Source: Flavobacteriaceae bacterium (GTDB taxonomy: Bacteria; Bacteroidota; Bacteroidia; Flavobacteriales; Flavobacteriaceae). Taken from it: DNA of 64,000 bases. The stretch spans positions 186,001 through 250,000 of the forward strand of contig JABHSQ010000005.1 of the NCBI GenBank assembly GCA_018669795.1, written 5' to 3'. The position numbers and the translations under genes were made by a program. How positions within the stretch are numbered: position 1 is the stretch's first letter; the number at the start of each line of letters is the position of its first letter. Below are positions 28,203-36,694 of the stretch, piece by piece. The notes under the pieces are model-generated. The model did no database searches and was not told the origin of the DNA. It saw only the letters and a list, made by a program, of their open reading frames with translations.

Positions 28203-31200
28203 TTATTTTTTTATTTTATTCTCTAACCATTGCCTAGCATTAATAAAAGATTCTAGCCAGGGCGTAACTTCATCATTTCTTTCTTTAGGATAGTTTGCCC
28301 AATTCCATGAAAATGTAGATCTTTCTAGATGCGGCATCATTACTAAATGCCTTCCAGTTGAATCTGTTAGCATTGAAGTATTAAAATCACTACCATTAGG
28401 GTTTGATGGAATGGTATCATAAGTATATTTTGCAACTATATTATAATTATTTTCTGCTAAAGGAAAACTGAATTTTCCTTCTCCATGTGCTGCCCAAATT
28501 CCTAAATTACTTCCAGCTAATGAAGATAACATTACTGAATTATTTTCTTGAATAGCTACTGAAGTAAATGAACATTCAAATTTTCCAGTTTCATTATGAA
28601 GCATTTTTGGTTTTTCCACATGTTCTGGATTTAAAAGACCTAATTCAATAAATAATTGGCAACCATTACAAACCCCAAGAGATAATGTATCGTCTTTTGC
28701 AAAGAAATCTTTTAATGCTTTATTTGCTTTTTTATTATATAAAAATGCACCAGCCCAACCTTTTGCAGAGCCTAAAACATCTGAATTTGAAAAACCTCCA
28801 ACAGCAGCAATAAACTTAATATTCTCCAGTGTTTCACGACCTTCAATTAAATCGGTCATATGAACATCTTTTACATCAAAACCTGCTAAATACATAGCGT
28901 TTGCCATTTCACGTTCAGAATTTGAACCTTTTTCGCGAATGATCGCAGCTTTCGGTCTTACATGTTCTTTCTTAAAAGCTGGAAGCTTTCCAGTAAAATG
29001 TTTTGGAAAACTAAAGTTTAATGGTTGGTTTTTATAATTCTCAAAACGTTCTTTAGCTTTTTGTATACCGCTTTGTTTTTCGTCTAATAAATAAGATGTA
29101 TGGTACCAAGCATCTCGCATTTCTGGAATATTGAAATCTAGATTTTCATCAAAATACTTTATTTTAAGTGTTTCTGTTTCGTTAACAGACCCTATTTTAA
29201 TAAAATCAATTGTCTTCTCTGAAAGTAATTTTTCAACCAATACGTCATCAGAAGCTTGGAAAACAATTCCGTTATTTTCTGAAAATAATACCTTAACTAA
29301 ATCTTTTTCCCCAAGTGCTGTTAAGTTTAAGTTTGCTCCTATATTAATGTCCGCAAAACACATTTCTAAAAGGGTAGTAATTAGACCACCTGAAGCTACG
29401 TCATGCCCTGCGAGTATTTTATTTTTTTGAATTAATTGTTGAATTGTATTGAAAACCGAAGATAAATAAGATGCATCTTTTATCGTAGGCACTTCGTTTC
29501 CAATTGCGGATAAAGTCTGAGCAAAAGAAGAACCTCCTAATTTATAATCATCTTTTGAAATATTAATATAATAAATACTGCCTCCATTTTTTTGAAGTAA
29601 TGGCTCAACAACTTTTTTAATATCGTTACAATGACCTGCGGCAGATATGATAACCGTACCTGGCGATATTACTTCCTCATCTTTATATTTTTGTTTCATG
29701 GAAAGAGAATCTTTCCCCGTAGGAACATTAATTCCTAAAGAAATAGCAAAATTTGATATTCCTTCAACAGCTTTATATAAACGTGCATCTTCCCCTTCAT
29801 TATTACAAGGCCACATCCAGTTTGCAGAAAGCGAAATACTTTTTAATCCTTCTTCTAAAGGTGCCCAAATGATATTAGATAATGCTTCAGCAATTGAATT
29901 TTTAGACCCAGCAACTGGATCGATTAAAGCAGAAATAGGGGCGTGTCCTATGGAGGTAGCAACTCCTTCTTTTCCGTTATAATCCAAGGCCATAACACCA
30001 CAATTGTTTAAGGGTAATTGTAATGGACCCACACATTGTTGTTTAGCTACTTTGCCAGTTACGCATCGGTCTACTTTATTGGTTAGCCAGTCTTTACATG
30101 CTACAGCTTCAAGAGATAGTGTATTTAAAAGGTATTCTTTAATTTTTGATTGATCGTACTCTAAATTGGAATAATTTCGCTGAATTGTACTATCATTCAT
30201 TACCGTTTTTGGCGAACTACCAAACATATCTTCAAGATTAAAATCCATAGGCTTTTCACCAGTGCTTTTACTTTTAAAAGTGAATTTATTATTATCGGTT
30301 ACCACTCCAACTTCATAAAATGGTGAACGTTCTCTTTTGGCAATTCGTTTTAATGTATCGATGTCTTTTTCACCTATAACCAATCCCATTCGTTCTTGAG
30401 ATTCGTTTCCAATAATTTCTTTTGCAGATAGCGTAGGATCTCCAACAGGTAGTTTATCTAAATCTATTTTCCCTCCAGTCTCTTCTATCAATTCACTTAA
30501 ACAATTTAAATGACCTCCGGCTCCATGATCGTGGATAGAAACAATCTTATTGACATCGCTTTCTACCATTCCACGAATGGCATTTGCAGCTCGTTTTTGC
30601 ATTTCAGGATTGGATCGTTGGATGGCATTTAGTTCTATTCCGCTAGAGAATTCTCCAGTATCTGCAGAAGAAACCGCAGCTCCTCCCATACCAATTCGGT
30701 AATTTTCCCCACCTAGAATTATAATTTTATCTCCTTTGTTTGGTTTGTCTTTAATTGCTTGATCTGCTTTCCCATAACCAATACCTCCAGCTTGCATGAT
30801 CACTTTATCATATGCTAACTTTCTATTTTCTGTTTCATTTTCAAAGGTTAATACGGAACCAGTGATAAGAGGTTGACCAAATTTGTTTCCAAAATCGGAA
30901 GCACCATTACTGGCTTTAATTAATATATTTAAAGGAGTTTGATATAACCACTCACGTTCGTCCATTGCTTTTTCCCAAGGACGATTTTCTAATAACCTTG
31001 AATAAGCTGTCATATAAACAGCGGTTCCTGCTAATGGTAAAGAGCCTTTTCCGCCAGCTAATCGGTCTCTTATTTCTCCTCCACTTCCAGTGGCAGCACC
31101 ATTAAATGGTTCTACTGTTGTTGGGAAATTATGAGTTTCGGCTTTTAAAGAAATTACACTATCAAATTCTTTGTTTTCATAAAAATCTGGCTGATCTGGA

Positions 31201-31877
31201 GATTTTGGTGCAAATTGAACAACTCTTGGCCCTTCTATAAAAGCAACATTATCCTTATATGCAGAAACTATTGTATTTGGATTTTCTTTTGATGTATTTT
31301 TAATTAATTTAAACAATGAAGATGGCATTTCTTCGCCATCAATAATAAAAGCACCATTAAATATTTTATGTCTACAATGCTCACTATTAACCTGACTAAA
31401 ACCAAACACTTCACTGTCGGTTAGTTCTCTTCCAATTTTTCTAGATAGGTTTTCTAAATAAGAAACTTCTTCAGCATTTAAAGCTAAGCCTTCAGATTGA
31501 TTAAAAGTAGTGATATTATCTATTTCTATAATTTTTTCTGCTTGAATATTTATGGTAAATATATCTTGATTTAAGCTTGAATATTTTTGAAAAAGCATCG
31601 GATCAAAATCTGAAGATTCTTCAGTAGTGGGATGAAATTCTTCTATGCGAATTATCCCATTAATTCCCATATTTTGAGTAATTTCAACTGCATTGGTACT
31701 CCAAGGAGTAATCATTGCCGCACGAGGACCAACAAAAAAATCTACAATAACGGATTCTTCAATTTTGTGTTGGTCTGCAAATAACCACTGTAATTTTTTA
31801 ATGTCTGGGTTTGAAAGTGTAGTGTTGGTTTGGACTATAAAAATTGTTTTTTTTAGATTTCCAAAAAAGTGAATCAT
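28203..31877 (-). CDS. purL: Phosphoribosylformylglycinamidine synthase, single-chain
   Basis: Fourth step of de novo purine synthesis: converts FGAR, ATP and glutamine to FGAM. The 1224-residue chain is the large PurL form with an N-terminal PurS-like domain (to about 140), a linker, two AIRS-type synthase halves (motifs KAETHNFPTTVEPFNGAATGSGGEIRD near 245 and HDVASGGLITTLLEM near 810), and a C-terminal class I glutamine amidotransferase. The amidotransferase nucleophile is in LGVCNGCQLF and the His-Glu end of the triad is in the last 50 residues (HLERSTFSW). A TAnnTTTG -7 box lies about 30 nt upstream. Confidence 0.96.
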   Translation of the reverse strand: MIHFFGNLKKTIFIVQTNTTLSNPDIKKLQWLFADQHKIEESVIVDFFVGPRAAMITPWSTNAVEITQNMGINGIIRIEEFHPTTEESSDFDPMLFQKYSSLNQDIFTINIQAEKIIEIDNITTFNQSEGLALNAEEVSYLENLSRKIGRELTDSEVFGFSQVNSEHCRHKIFNGAFIIDGEEMPSSLFKLIKNTSKENPNTIVSAYKDNVAFIEGPRVVQFAPKSPDQPDFYENKEFDSVISLKAETHNFPTTVEPFNGAATGSGGEIRDRLAGGKGSLPLAGTAVYMTAYSRLLENRPWEKAMDEREWLYQTPLNILIKASNGASDFGNKFGQPLITGSVLTFENETENRKLAYDKVIMQAGGIGYGKADQAIKDKPNKGDKIIILGGENYRIGMGGAAVSSADTGEFSSGIELNAIQRSNPEMQKRAANAIRGMVESDVNKIVSIHDHGAGGHLNCLSELIEETGGKIDLDKLPVGDPTLSAKEIIGNESQERMGLVIGEKDIDTLKRIAKRERSPFYEVGVVTDNNKFTFKSKSTGEKPMDFNLEDMFGSSPKTVMNDSTIQRNYSNLEYDQSKIKEYLLNTLSLEAVACKDWLTNKVDRCVTGKVAKQQCVGPLQLPLNNCGVMALDYNGKEGVATSIGHAPISALIDPVAGSKNSIAEALSNIIWAPLEEGLKSISLSANWMWPCNNEGEDARLYKAVEGISNFAISLGINVPTGKDSLSMKQKYKDEEVISPGTVIISAAGHCNDIKKVVEPLLQKNGGSIYYINISKDDYKLGGSSFAQTLSAIGNEVPTIKDASYLSSVFNTIQQLIQKNKILAGHDVASGGLITTLLEMCFADINIGANLNLTALGEKDLVKVLFSENNGIVFQASDDVLVEKLLSEKTIDFIKIGSVNETETLKIKYFDENLDFNIPEMRDAWYHTSYLLDEKQSGIQKAKERFENYKNQPLNFSFPKHFTGKLPAFKKEHVRPKAAIIREKGSNSEREMANAMYLAGFDVKDVHMTDLIEGRETLENIKFIAAVGGFSNSDVLGSAKGWAGAFLYNKKANKALKDFFAKDDTLSLGVCNGCQLFIELGLLNPEHVEKPKMLHNETGKFECSFTSVAIQENNSVMLSSLAGSNLGIWAAHGEGKFSFPLAENNYNIVAKYTYDTIPSNPNGSDFNTSMLTDSTGRHLVMMPHLERSTFSWNWANYPKERNDEVTPWLESFINARQWLENKIKK

Positions 31878-31908
31878 CCTTTTTAATTTACACGGGTTTT
31901 ACAAGGGG

Positions 31909-31916
31909 CAAAGTTA
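31909..31916 (-). promoter_or_regulatory. -7 promoter element of purL
   Basis: Minus-strand TAACTTTG is an exact TAnnTTTG match, predicting a leader of about 25-30 nt before the purL ATG. The -33 side is weak. Confidence 0.5.
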
Positions 31917-32021
31917 CTTATTTTCTAAGTATAAATTTATAATTAAATAGGGTTAATAATTTAGATTCAATCTTCTTGAAATTTTTTATAACTTAGACAT
32001 TGATAAAGAAAAACTAACCAA

Positions 32022-32156
32022 ATGAATTTAAAAAAGATATTACTAGCTTCTATAATTTTATTAAGTTGCGAAACTTATGCCCAAGAGTTATTTTCAACCA
32101 CGGAAGTAATTCAAGAAACATTTATCAAAACCACAATTTCATTAATTGTTTGTTAA
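32022..32156 (+). pseudogene. 44-codon ORF: truncated secreted-protein remnant
   Basis: This ORF, too short for the track, reads MNLKKILLASIILLSCETYAQELF and stops after 44 codons. The first 21 residues look exactly like a flavobacterial signal peptide, either signal peptidase I type ending YAQ or a lipobox LLSC. The 23 or so residues that follow form no recognisable domain. It points toward the convergent RNA methyltransferase gene and ends 13 nt before that gene's stop. It is best read as the 5' end of a secreted-protein gene that lost its body, though a small secreted peptide is possible. Confidence 0.45.
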
Positions 32157-32168
32157 ATATTATAATAT

Positions 32169-33380
32169 TTAGCTATTCTTTTGAAGTAATGCCATATAGA
32201 AACCATCAAATCCGCTTTCGCTTGGAAATACTTTTTCTTCTTTTACAAATTTAAAATCTTTTCCAGCTTCCCTTTTTAAAAATCCTTTTACTTGTAATTC
32301 ATTTTCTGAAGGTAAGATCGAGCAAGTCGCATATACCATTTGTCCACCAGGCTTCACCATGCGAGAATAAGAATCTAATATTTCTTCTTGTGTATCCTTT
32401 ATTATTTCCAAAAACTCAGGCTGTAATTTCCATTTAGAATCTGGGTTTCTTTTTAAAACTCCAATACCAGAACATGGAGCATCTATTAATATTTTATCTG
32501 CTTTTTCAATTAATTTTTTAATTACTTTACTAGAGTCAATAGTTCTTGTTTCAATATTATGAGCACCATTTCTTTTTGCCCTACGTTTTAATTCCTTTAA
32601 TTTATTTTCATAAATATCTAAAGCAATTATTTGTCCTTTGTTTTCCATTAAAGCAGCTAAATGTAAGCTTTTTCCTCCAGCTCCAGCACAAGTGTCTACT
32701 ACTCTTGATCCTGGTTTTGGATTTAAAAATTTAGCAACTTTTTGTGAAGAGGCATCTTGAACTTCAAACCATCCTTTTTGAAATGCATCTGTTATAAAAA
32801 CATTCGTGCGTTCTTTTAGTTTTAAAGCTTGAGGATGTCCTTTTAGGATTTCCGTTTCTATTTCTAAATTTTGTAAATTATTCTGTAATTGCTCTTTGGT
32901 AGTTTTTAAAGTATTTACTCTTAAAACAACATCGGCAGTTTGATTTAAAGAATGAATTTCTTTATCCCATTTTTTTCCCAACTCAGCTACTCCTAATTCA
33001 TCTAACCAATCTGGAATAGATTCTTTGTATTTTCTAATTTTAGATAATTCATCAAACTTTCCCTTTATTTTTCTAGTAGGAGTCTTTTCAAATTGTGGCC
33101 AATCTGGTATTTGTATTCCTTTTAAGGTTGCCCATACTGTAAACAGACGGAATAAGTTGGTTCGATCAAATGGTTCTTTTACTTCCGCTATTTTTGAATA
33201 AAGACGTTTCCAACGCACAATATCATAGGTGGTTTCAGCAATAAATCCACGATCTCTAGACCCCCAACGTTTATCTCTTTTTAAGGTGTTTTTTAATACT
33301 TTATCAGCTTGTTTATGTTCATTAAAGATAAGTTGAAGAGAATCAATAGCTGCAAATACTAAGTTTCGATGTAATTTCAT
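32169..33380 (-). CDS. RsmB/NOP family RNA (cytosine-5) methyltransferase
   Basis: A 403-residue SAM-dependent methyltransferase of the NOL1/NOP2/Sun family. An N-terminal NusB-like helical domain (about 1-130) leads into the Rossmann domain, with motif I VVDTCAGAGGKSLHLAA near 230, motif IV ILIDAPCSGIGVLKRNP near 300 and motif VI MVYATCSILPSENE near 350. The Cys in motif VI is the catalytic nucleophile and that in motif IV releases the product. RsmB (16S m5C967) is the likely closest function, but tRNA or other rRNA positions cannot be excluded. Confidence 0.88.
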   Translation of the reverse strand: MKLHRNLVFAAIDSLQLIFNEHKQADKVLKNTLKRDKRWGSRDRGFIAETTYDIVRWKRLYSKIAEVKEPFDRTNLFRLFTVWATLKGIQIPDWPQFEKTPTRKIKGKFDELSKIRKYKESIPDWLDELGVAELGKKWDKEIHSLNQTADVVLRVNTLKTTKEQLQNNLQNLEIETEILKGHPQALKLKERTNVFITDAFQKGWFEVQDASSQKVAKFLNPKPGSRVVDTCAGAGGKSLHLAALMENKGQIIALDIYENKLKELKRRAKRNGAHNIETRTIDSSKVIKKLIEKADKILIDAPCSGIGVLKRNPDSKWKLQPEFLEIIKDTQEEILDSYSRMVKPGGQMVYATCSILPSENELQVKGFLKREAGKDFKFVKEEKVFPSESGFDGFYMALLQKNS

Positions 33381-33518
33381 GTATCTATATTATTTTATTA
33401 AATCGATTACATACTGTTCGCTATTAGTCATTTTCTTTATATTGAATAATTTTAACATCTCGTTCCATAATTTCTAAATAGTTTACAAAGATATTATAAT
33501 AAGCGCTATCGATTTGTT

Positions 33519-33526
33519 TACTTTTG
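33519..33526 (+). promoter_or_regulatory. -7 promoter element of the YCF48-like gene
   Basis: TACTTTTG matches TAnnTTTG exactly and lies 15 nt upstream of the ATG at 33542. No strong -33 TTTG is visible. The box overlaps the TTG used by the ORF track, which helps fix the start. Confidence 0.5.
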
Positions 33527-33541
33527 AAAAAAAAAATATCA

Positions 33542-34582
33542 ATGAGAATTTTCCTTATAATTTTAAGCGTTATTTCACTTATTTCTTGTAGTAAAAATGC
33601 ATCAAAAGGCTTTACCTCAGTATCTATAGAACGTGTTTTCACTGATAGTTTAAGTATTCGTGCTATTGAACCTATGGATGTTAACAAAGTTTGGTTTGCA
33701 GCGAATAATGGAAAGGTTGGCTTGATTGATTACAAAACTCCAAAGTTAGCTACGATTAAATATGAAGACTCATTTCTTCATTTTAGAGCGATTTCTTCTA
33801 CTCATAATGCTGTATTTGTATTAAGTATTGAAAATCCAGGTGTGTTATACAAAATTGGATTTAAAGATAATATTGCAACAAGTATAGAAGATGTTTATAC
33901 AGAGAAAGGGGAACATGTTTTTTATGATGCTATTAAATTTTGGGATGATAAAGAAGGGATTGCAATGGGTGACCCAATAGGTGGTTGCCTTTCAATTTTA
34001 GTTACAAGAGATGCTGGTAATAATTGGAATAAACTCTCTTGTGATATGCTTCCTGAAATTGTAAAAGGAGAAGCTGCATTTGCTGCAAGTAATTCTAATA
34101 TATCAGTCTATAAAAATCATGTTTGGATAGTTACAGGCGGTAAGAAAGCACGTGTGTTTTATTCGCCAGATAGGGGAGTCACTTGGGAAGTTTTTGAAAC
34201 TCCAATCATTCAAGGTAAAAGTATGACTGGTATTTATAGTGTAGATTTTATAGATGATCAAACAGGGATTATCTTTGGTGGTAACTGGGAAGAACAAGGT
34301 TTTAATGAGGGTAATAAAGCCATAACTCATGATGGTGGAAAAACGTGGCGTTTATTAAGTAATGGGGAAGGGCCTGGTTATCGATCCTCAGCTAAATTTA
34401 TTCCAGGTACCCAAGGGAATGATATTGTAGCAGTAGGATCTCTTGGTATTTCTTATAGTAATGATGGTGGTGATTATTGGATAGAATTGTCTAATGAAGG
34501 CTTTTATGCTATTGAATTTGTAAATGATACTTTAGCCTTTGCTTCTGGAAGAAATAAAATTTCAAGATTGATCTTTAAATAA
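33542..34582 (+). CDS. YCF48-like BNR-propeller lipoprotein
   Basis: A lipoprotein of about 346 residues with signal MRIFLIILSVISLISC. The body has repeated propeller blades with Asp-box-like turns: TRDAGNNW, SPDRGVTW, THDGGKTW and SNDGGDYW. This matches the YCF48/Hcf136-like photosystem-stability-factor fold, which in non-phototrophs is found in envelope proteins of unknown role. The track starts at a TTG (33524), but that TTG is part of a perfect -7 box (TACTTTTG, 33519-33526), so the ATG at 33542 is the better start. It is divergent from the RNA methyltransferase gene. Confidence 0.82.
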   Translation: MRIFLIILSVISLISCSKNASKGFTSVSIERVFTDSLSIRAIEPMDVNKVWFAANNGKVGLIDYKTPKLATIKYEDSFLHFRAISSTHNAVFVLSIENPGVLYKIGFKDNIATSIEDVYTEKGEHVFYDAIKFWDDKEGIAMGDPIGGCLSILVTRDAGNNWNKLSCDMLPEIVKGEAAFAASNSNISVYKNHVWIVTGGKKARVFYSPDRGVTWEVFETPIIQGKSMTGIYSVDFIDDQTGIIFGGNWEEQGFNEGNKAITHDGGKTWRLLSNGEGPGYRSSAKFIPGTQGNDIVAVGSLGISYSNDGGDYWIELSNEGFYAIEFVNDTLAFASGRNKISRLIFK

Positions 34583-34870
34583 AAAAGGTGATTTTTTTTG
34601 TTCTCTTTTTTATTTTAATCTATGTTTTGGTTATTGAAGTTTATTGCTTATTGTGTAGGTAAAATCGTCGACATGACAAATAAAGACGATAAAAGTAAAA
34701 AAAACTGATAAAAAACACTTTTGATTTTAAAACAAATATATAAGATACATGTTTGAATCATTCTTATGAAATTAACTATTGCTATAAGCCCCAAGCATAA
34801 TGATAGTAAGATATTATGGCGAGACCCCAATCGCTCTTTTTTATGGAATAAATTCTGGTAGAAGGGTTAA

Positions 34871-36694
34871 TTATACAAGCGTTTGCATTTTAACTAAATT
34901 AAAATAAACACCTTTCTTTTCCAATAACTCTTGATGCTTTCCTTGTTCTACAATTTCACCTTTTGAAAGCACTACTATATTATCAGCTTTTTGAATTGTA
35001 GAAAGGCGATGTGCAATAACAATAGAGGTTCTATTCTTCATCATATTTTCTAATGCATTTTGAACCAATTGTTCGCTTTCGGTATCTAAAGCTGAAGTAG
35101 CTTCGTCAAGGATCATTATAGGAGGGTTTTTAAGAACCGCTCTTGCAATACTTAATCGTTGTTTCTGTCCGCCACTTAATTTGTTTCCAGAGTCGCCTAT
35201 GTTTGTTTCTATACCATTCGGTAATGTTTTAACAAATTCCCAGGCATTTGCTATTTTTAAAGCATCAATTATTTCTTTATCGCTAGCATTTTGATTTGCT
35301 ACTAATAAATTTCCTTTTACCGTGTCATTAAATAATATGGAATCTTGAGTAACAAGTCCTAATAGCTTACGAAGTGAGTTTTGTGTAATTGATTTTATAT
35401 TTTCTGAATCAATATTGACAGAACCTTTGTTTACATCATAAAAACGAGTAATTAAGTTAGCAATGGTGCTTTTCCCACTTCCGCTTTGGCCAACTAAAGC
35501 TACTGTATGCCCTTTTGGAACCTTAAGAGAAAAGTCATTTAAAACCCAATCGTCTTGATATTTAAATGAAATATTTTTAATATCAATATCTGTAATAAAA
35601 GCTGTTTTATTAATAGCATTAGGAACATCTACTATATTGGATTCTGTTTCTAAAATTTCTAAAATACGCTCTGCTGCAGCATTTCCTTTCTTAACCGAAT
35701 AACTAGCTTTACTAATTGCTTTTGCTGGAGTCAATATTTGGTATGCAAGACCCATATAGGTGATAAAAAGCCCAGCGTTTAGAGATTTATCTATTAATAC
35801 CATTTGTCCACCATACCACAATAAAATTCCTATGACAGTAATACCAAGAAATTCACTGGTTGGTGAGGCTAAATTTTGACGATTCATTAAAGAATTTGAA
35901 AATCTATAAAACCGATTGGTAGATTCTGTAAATTTATTATTGAATATTTTTTCAGCTGTAAAACCTTTGATAATATTTAATCCGCCCAAAGTTTCTTCTA
36001 AAGTAGAAAGAAAAAGTCCTTGTTCTTGTTGAACTTTATCAGATTTCCGTTTTAATGATTTTCCGATTAATGAAATCAAAAAGCCAGAAATAGGAATGAA
36101 AATAAAAACAAATAATGTTAGTTTAGGGCTTATGACCAGCATCGCTAATATTGTAAAAATTATAGTTAGCGGTTCTCTTACTAAAAGTTCCAGTATCGAA
36201 AGAAAAGAATGTTGTATTTCTAAAACATCAGAAGTTATTCTTGCAATGGTATCTCCTTTTCTTTTTTCTGAATAATATGAAATTGGCAATACTAATATTT
36301 TATTGTATAAAGCATTTCTTAAATCCTTAAGGACTCCATTTCTTAAAAAAGTAATAGAATACATGGCTAAATAGCGAAATACGTTTTTAAGAAAAAACAT
36401 GGATATTACAAGTGCAACCATAAAAAGCAAAACATCTTCTGTTCCTTGTTCTGCTTTTTGAGTTACGAAAAAGTTTAAGTATTGTTCCGCATATTCTCTT
36501 GCGTTTGAAAAACTAGACCATACAGGCTCTATATTTACTTTTTTCGTCTGCCCAAACAAAACTGATAGCATCGGAAATAATGATACCATTGCCAATGTTC
36601 CAAATAAAGCATAAAGAACATTAAAAAATATATTTAATATCCCATACTTTTTATAAGGCACTGCAAAGCGTAATATTTTTTTAAAATAATTCAT
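34871..36694 (-). CDS. ABC transporter, MsbA-like fused permease and ATPase
   Basis: A 607-residue half-exporter. Six membrane helices fall in about 15-330, with a large periplasmic loop after helix 1 (about 45-90) that is longer than in MsbA. The ATPase domain has Walker A GQSGSGKST near 398, signature LSGGQKQR near 500, Walker B IMILDEATSALD and the switch His in AHRLST. Flavobacterial relatives are often annotated as lipid A or multidrug exporters. It overlaps the phosphohexomutase stop by one base (TAATG), so the two are translationally coupled. Confidence 0.9.
   Translation of the reverse strand: MNYFKKILRFAVPYKKYGILNIFFNVLYALFGTLAMVSLFPMLSVLFGQTKKVNIEPVWSSFSNAREYAEQYLNFFVTQKAEQGTEDVLLFMVALVISMFFLKNVFRYLAMYSITFLRNGVLKDLRNALYNKILVLPISYYSEKRKGDTIARITSDVLEIQHSFLSILELLVREPLTIIFTILAMLVISPKLTLFVFIFIPISGFLISLIGKSLKRKSDKVQQEQGLFLSTLEETLGGLNIIKGFTAEKIFNNKFTESTNRFYRFSNSLMNRQNLASPTSEFLGITVIGILLWYGGQMVLIDKSLNAGLFITYMGLAYQILTPAKAISKASYSVKKGNAAAERILEILETESNIVDVPNAINKTAFITDIDIKNISFKYQDDWVLNDFSLKVPKGHTVALVGQSGSGKSTIANLITRFYDVNKGSVNIDSENIKSITQNSLRKLLGLVTQDSILFNDTVKGNLLVANQNASDKEIIDALKIANAWEFVKTLPNGIETNIGDSGNKLSGGQKQRLSIARAVLKNPPIMILDEATSALDTESEQLVQNALENMMKNRTSIVIAHRLSTIQKADNIVVLSKGEIVEQGKHQELLEKKGVYFNLVKMQTLV

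Noticed and set aside
33424-33687. 87-codon minus-strand ORF between the RNA methyltransferase and YCF48-like genes
   Set aside because: It overlaps the promoter and signal-peptide region of the YCF48-like gene antisense and shows no recognisable domain.
34583-34870. Gene or RNA in the 288-nt gap after the YCF48-like gene
   Set aside because: The only ORF (34648-34830, minus) lacks coding character and no hairpin or tRNA-like fold could be traced.
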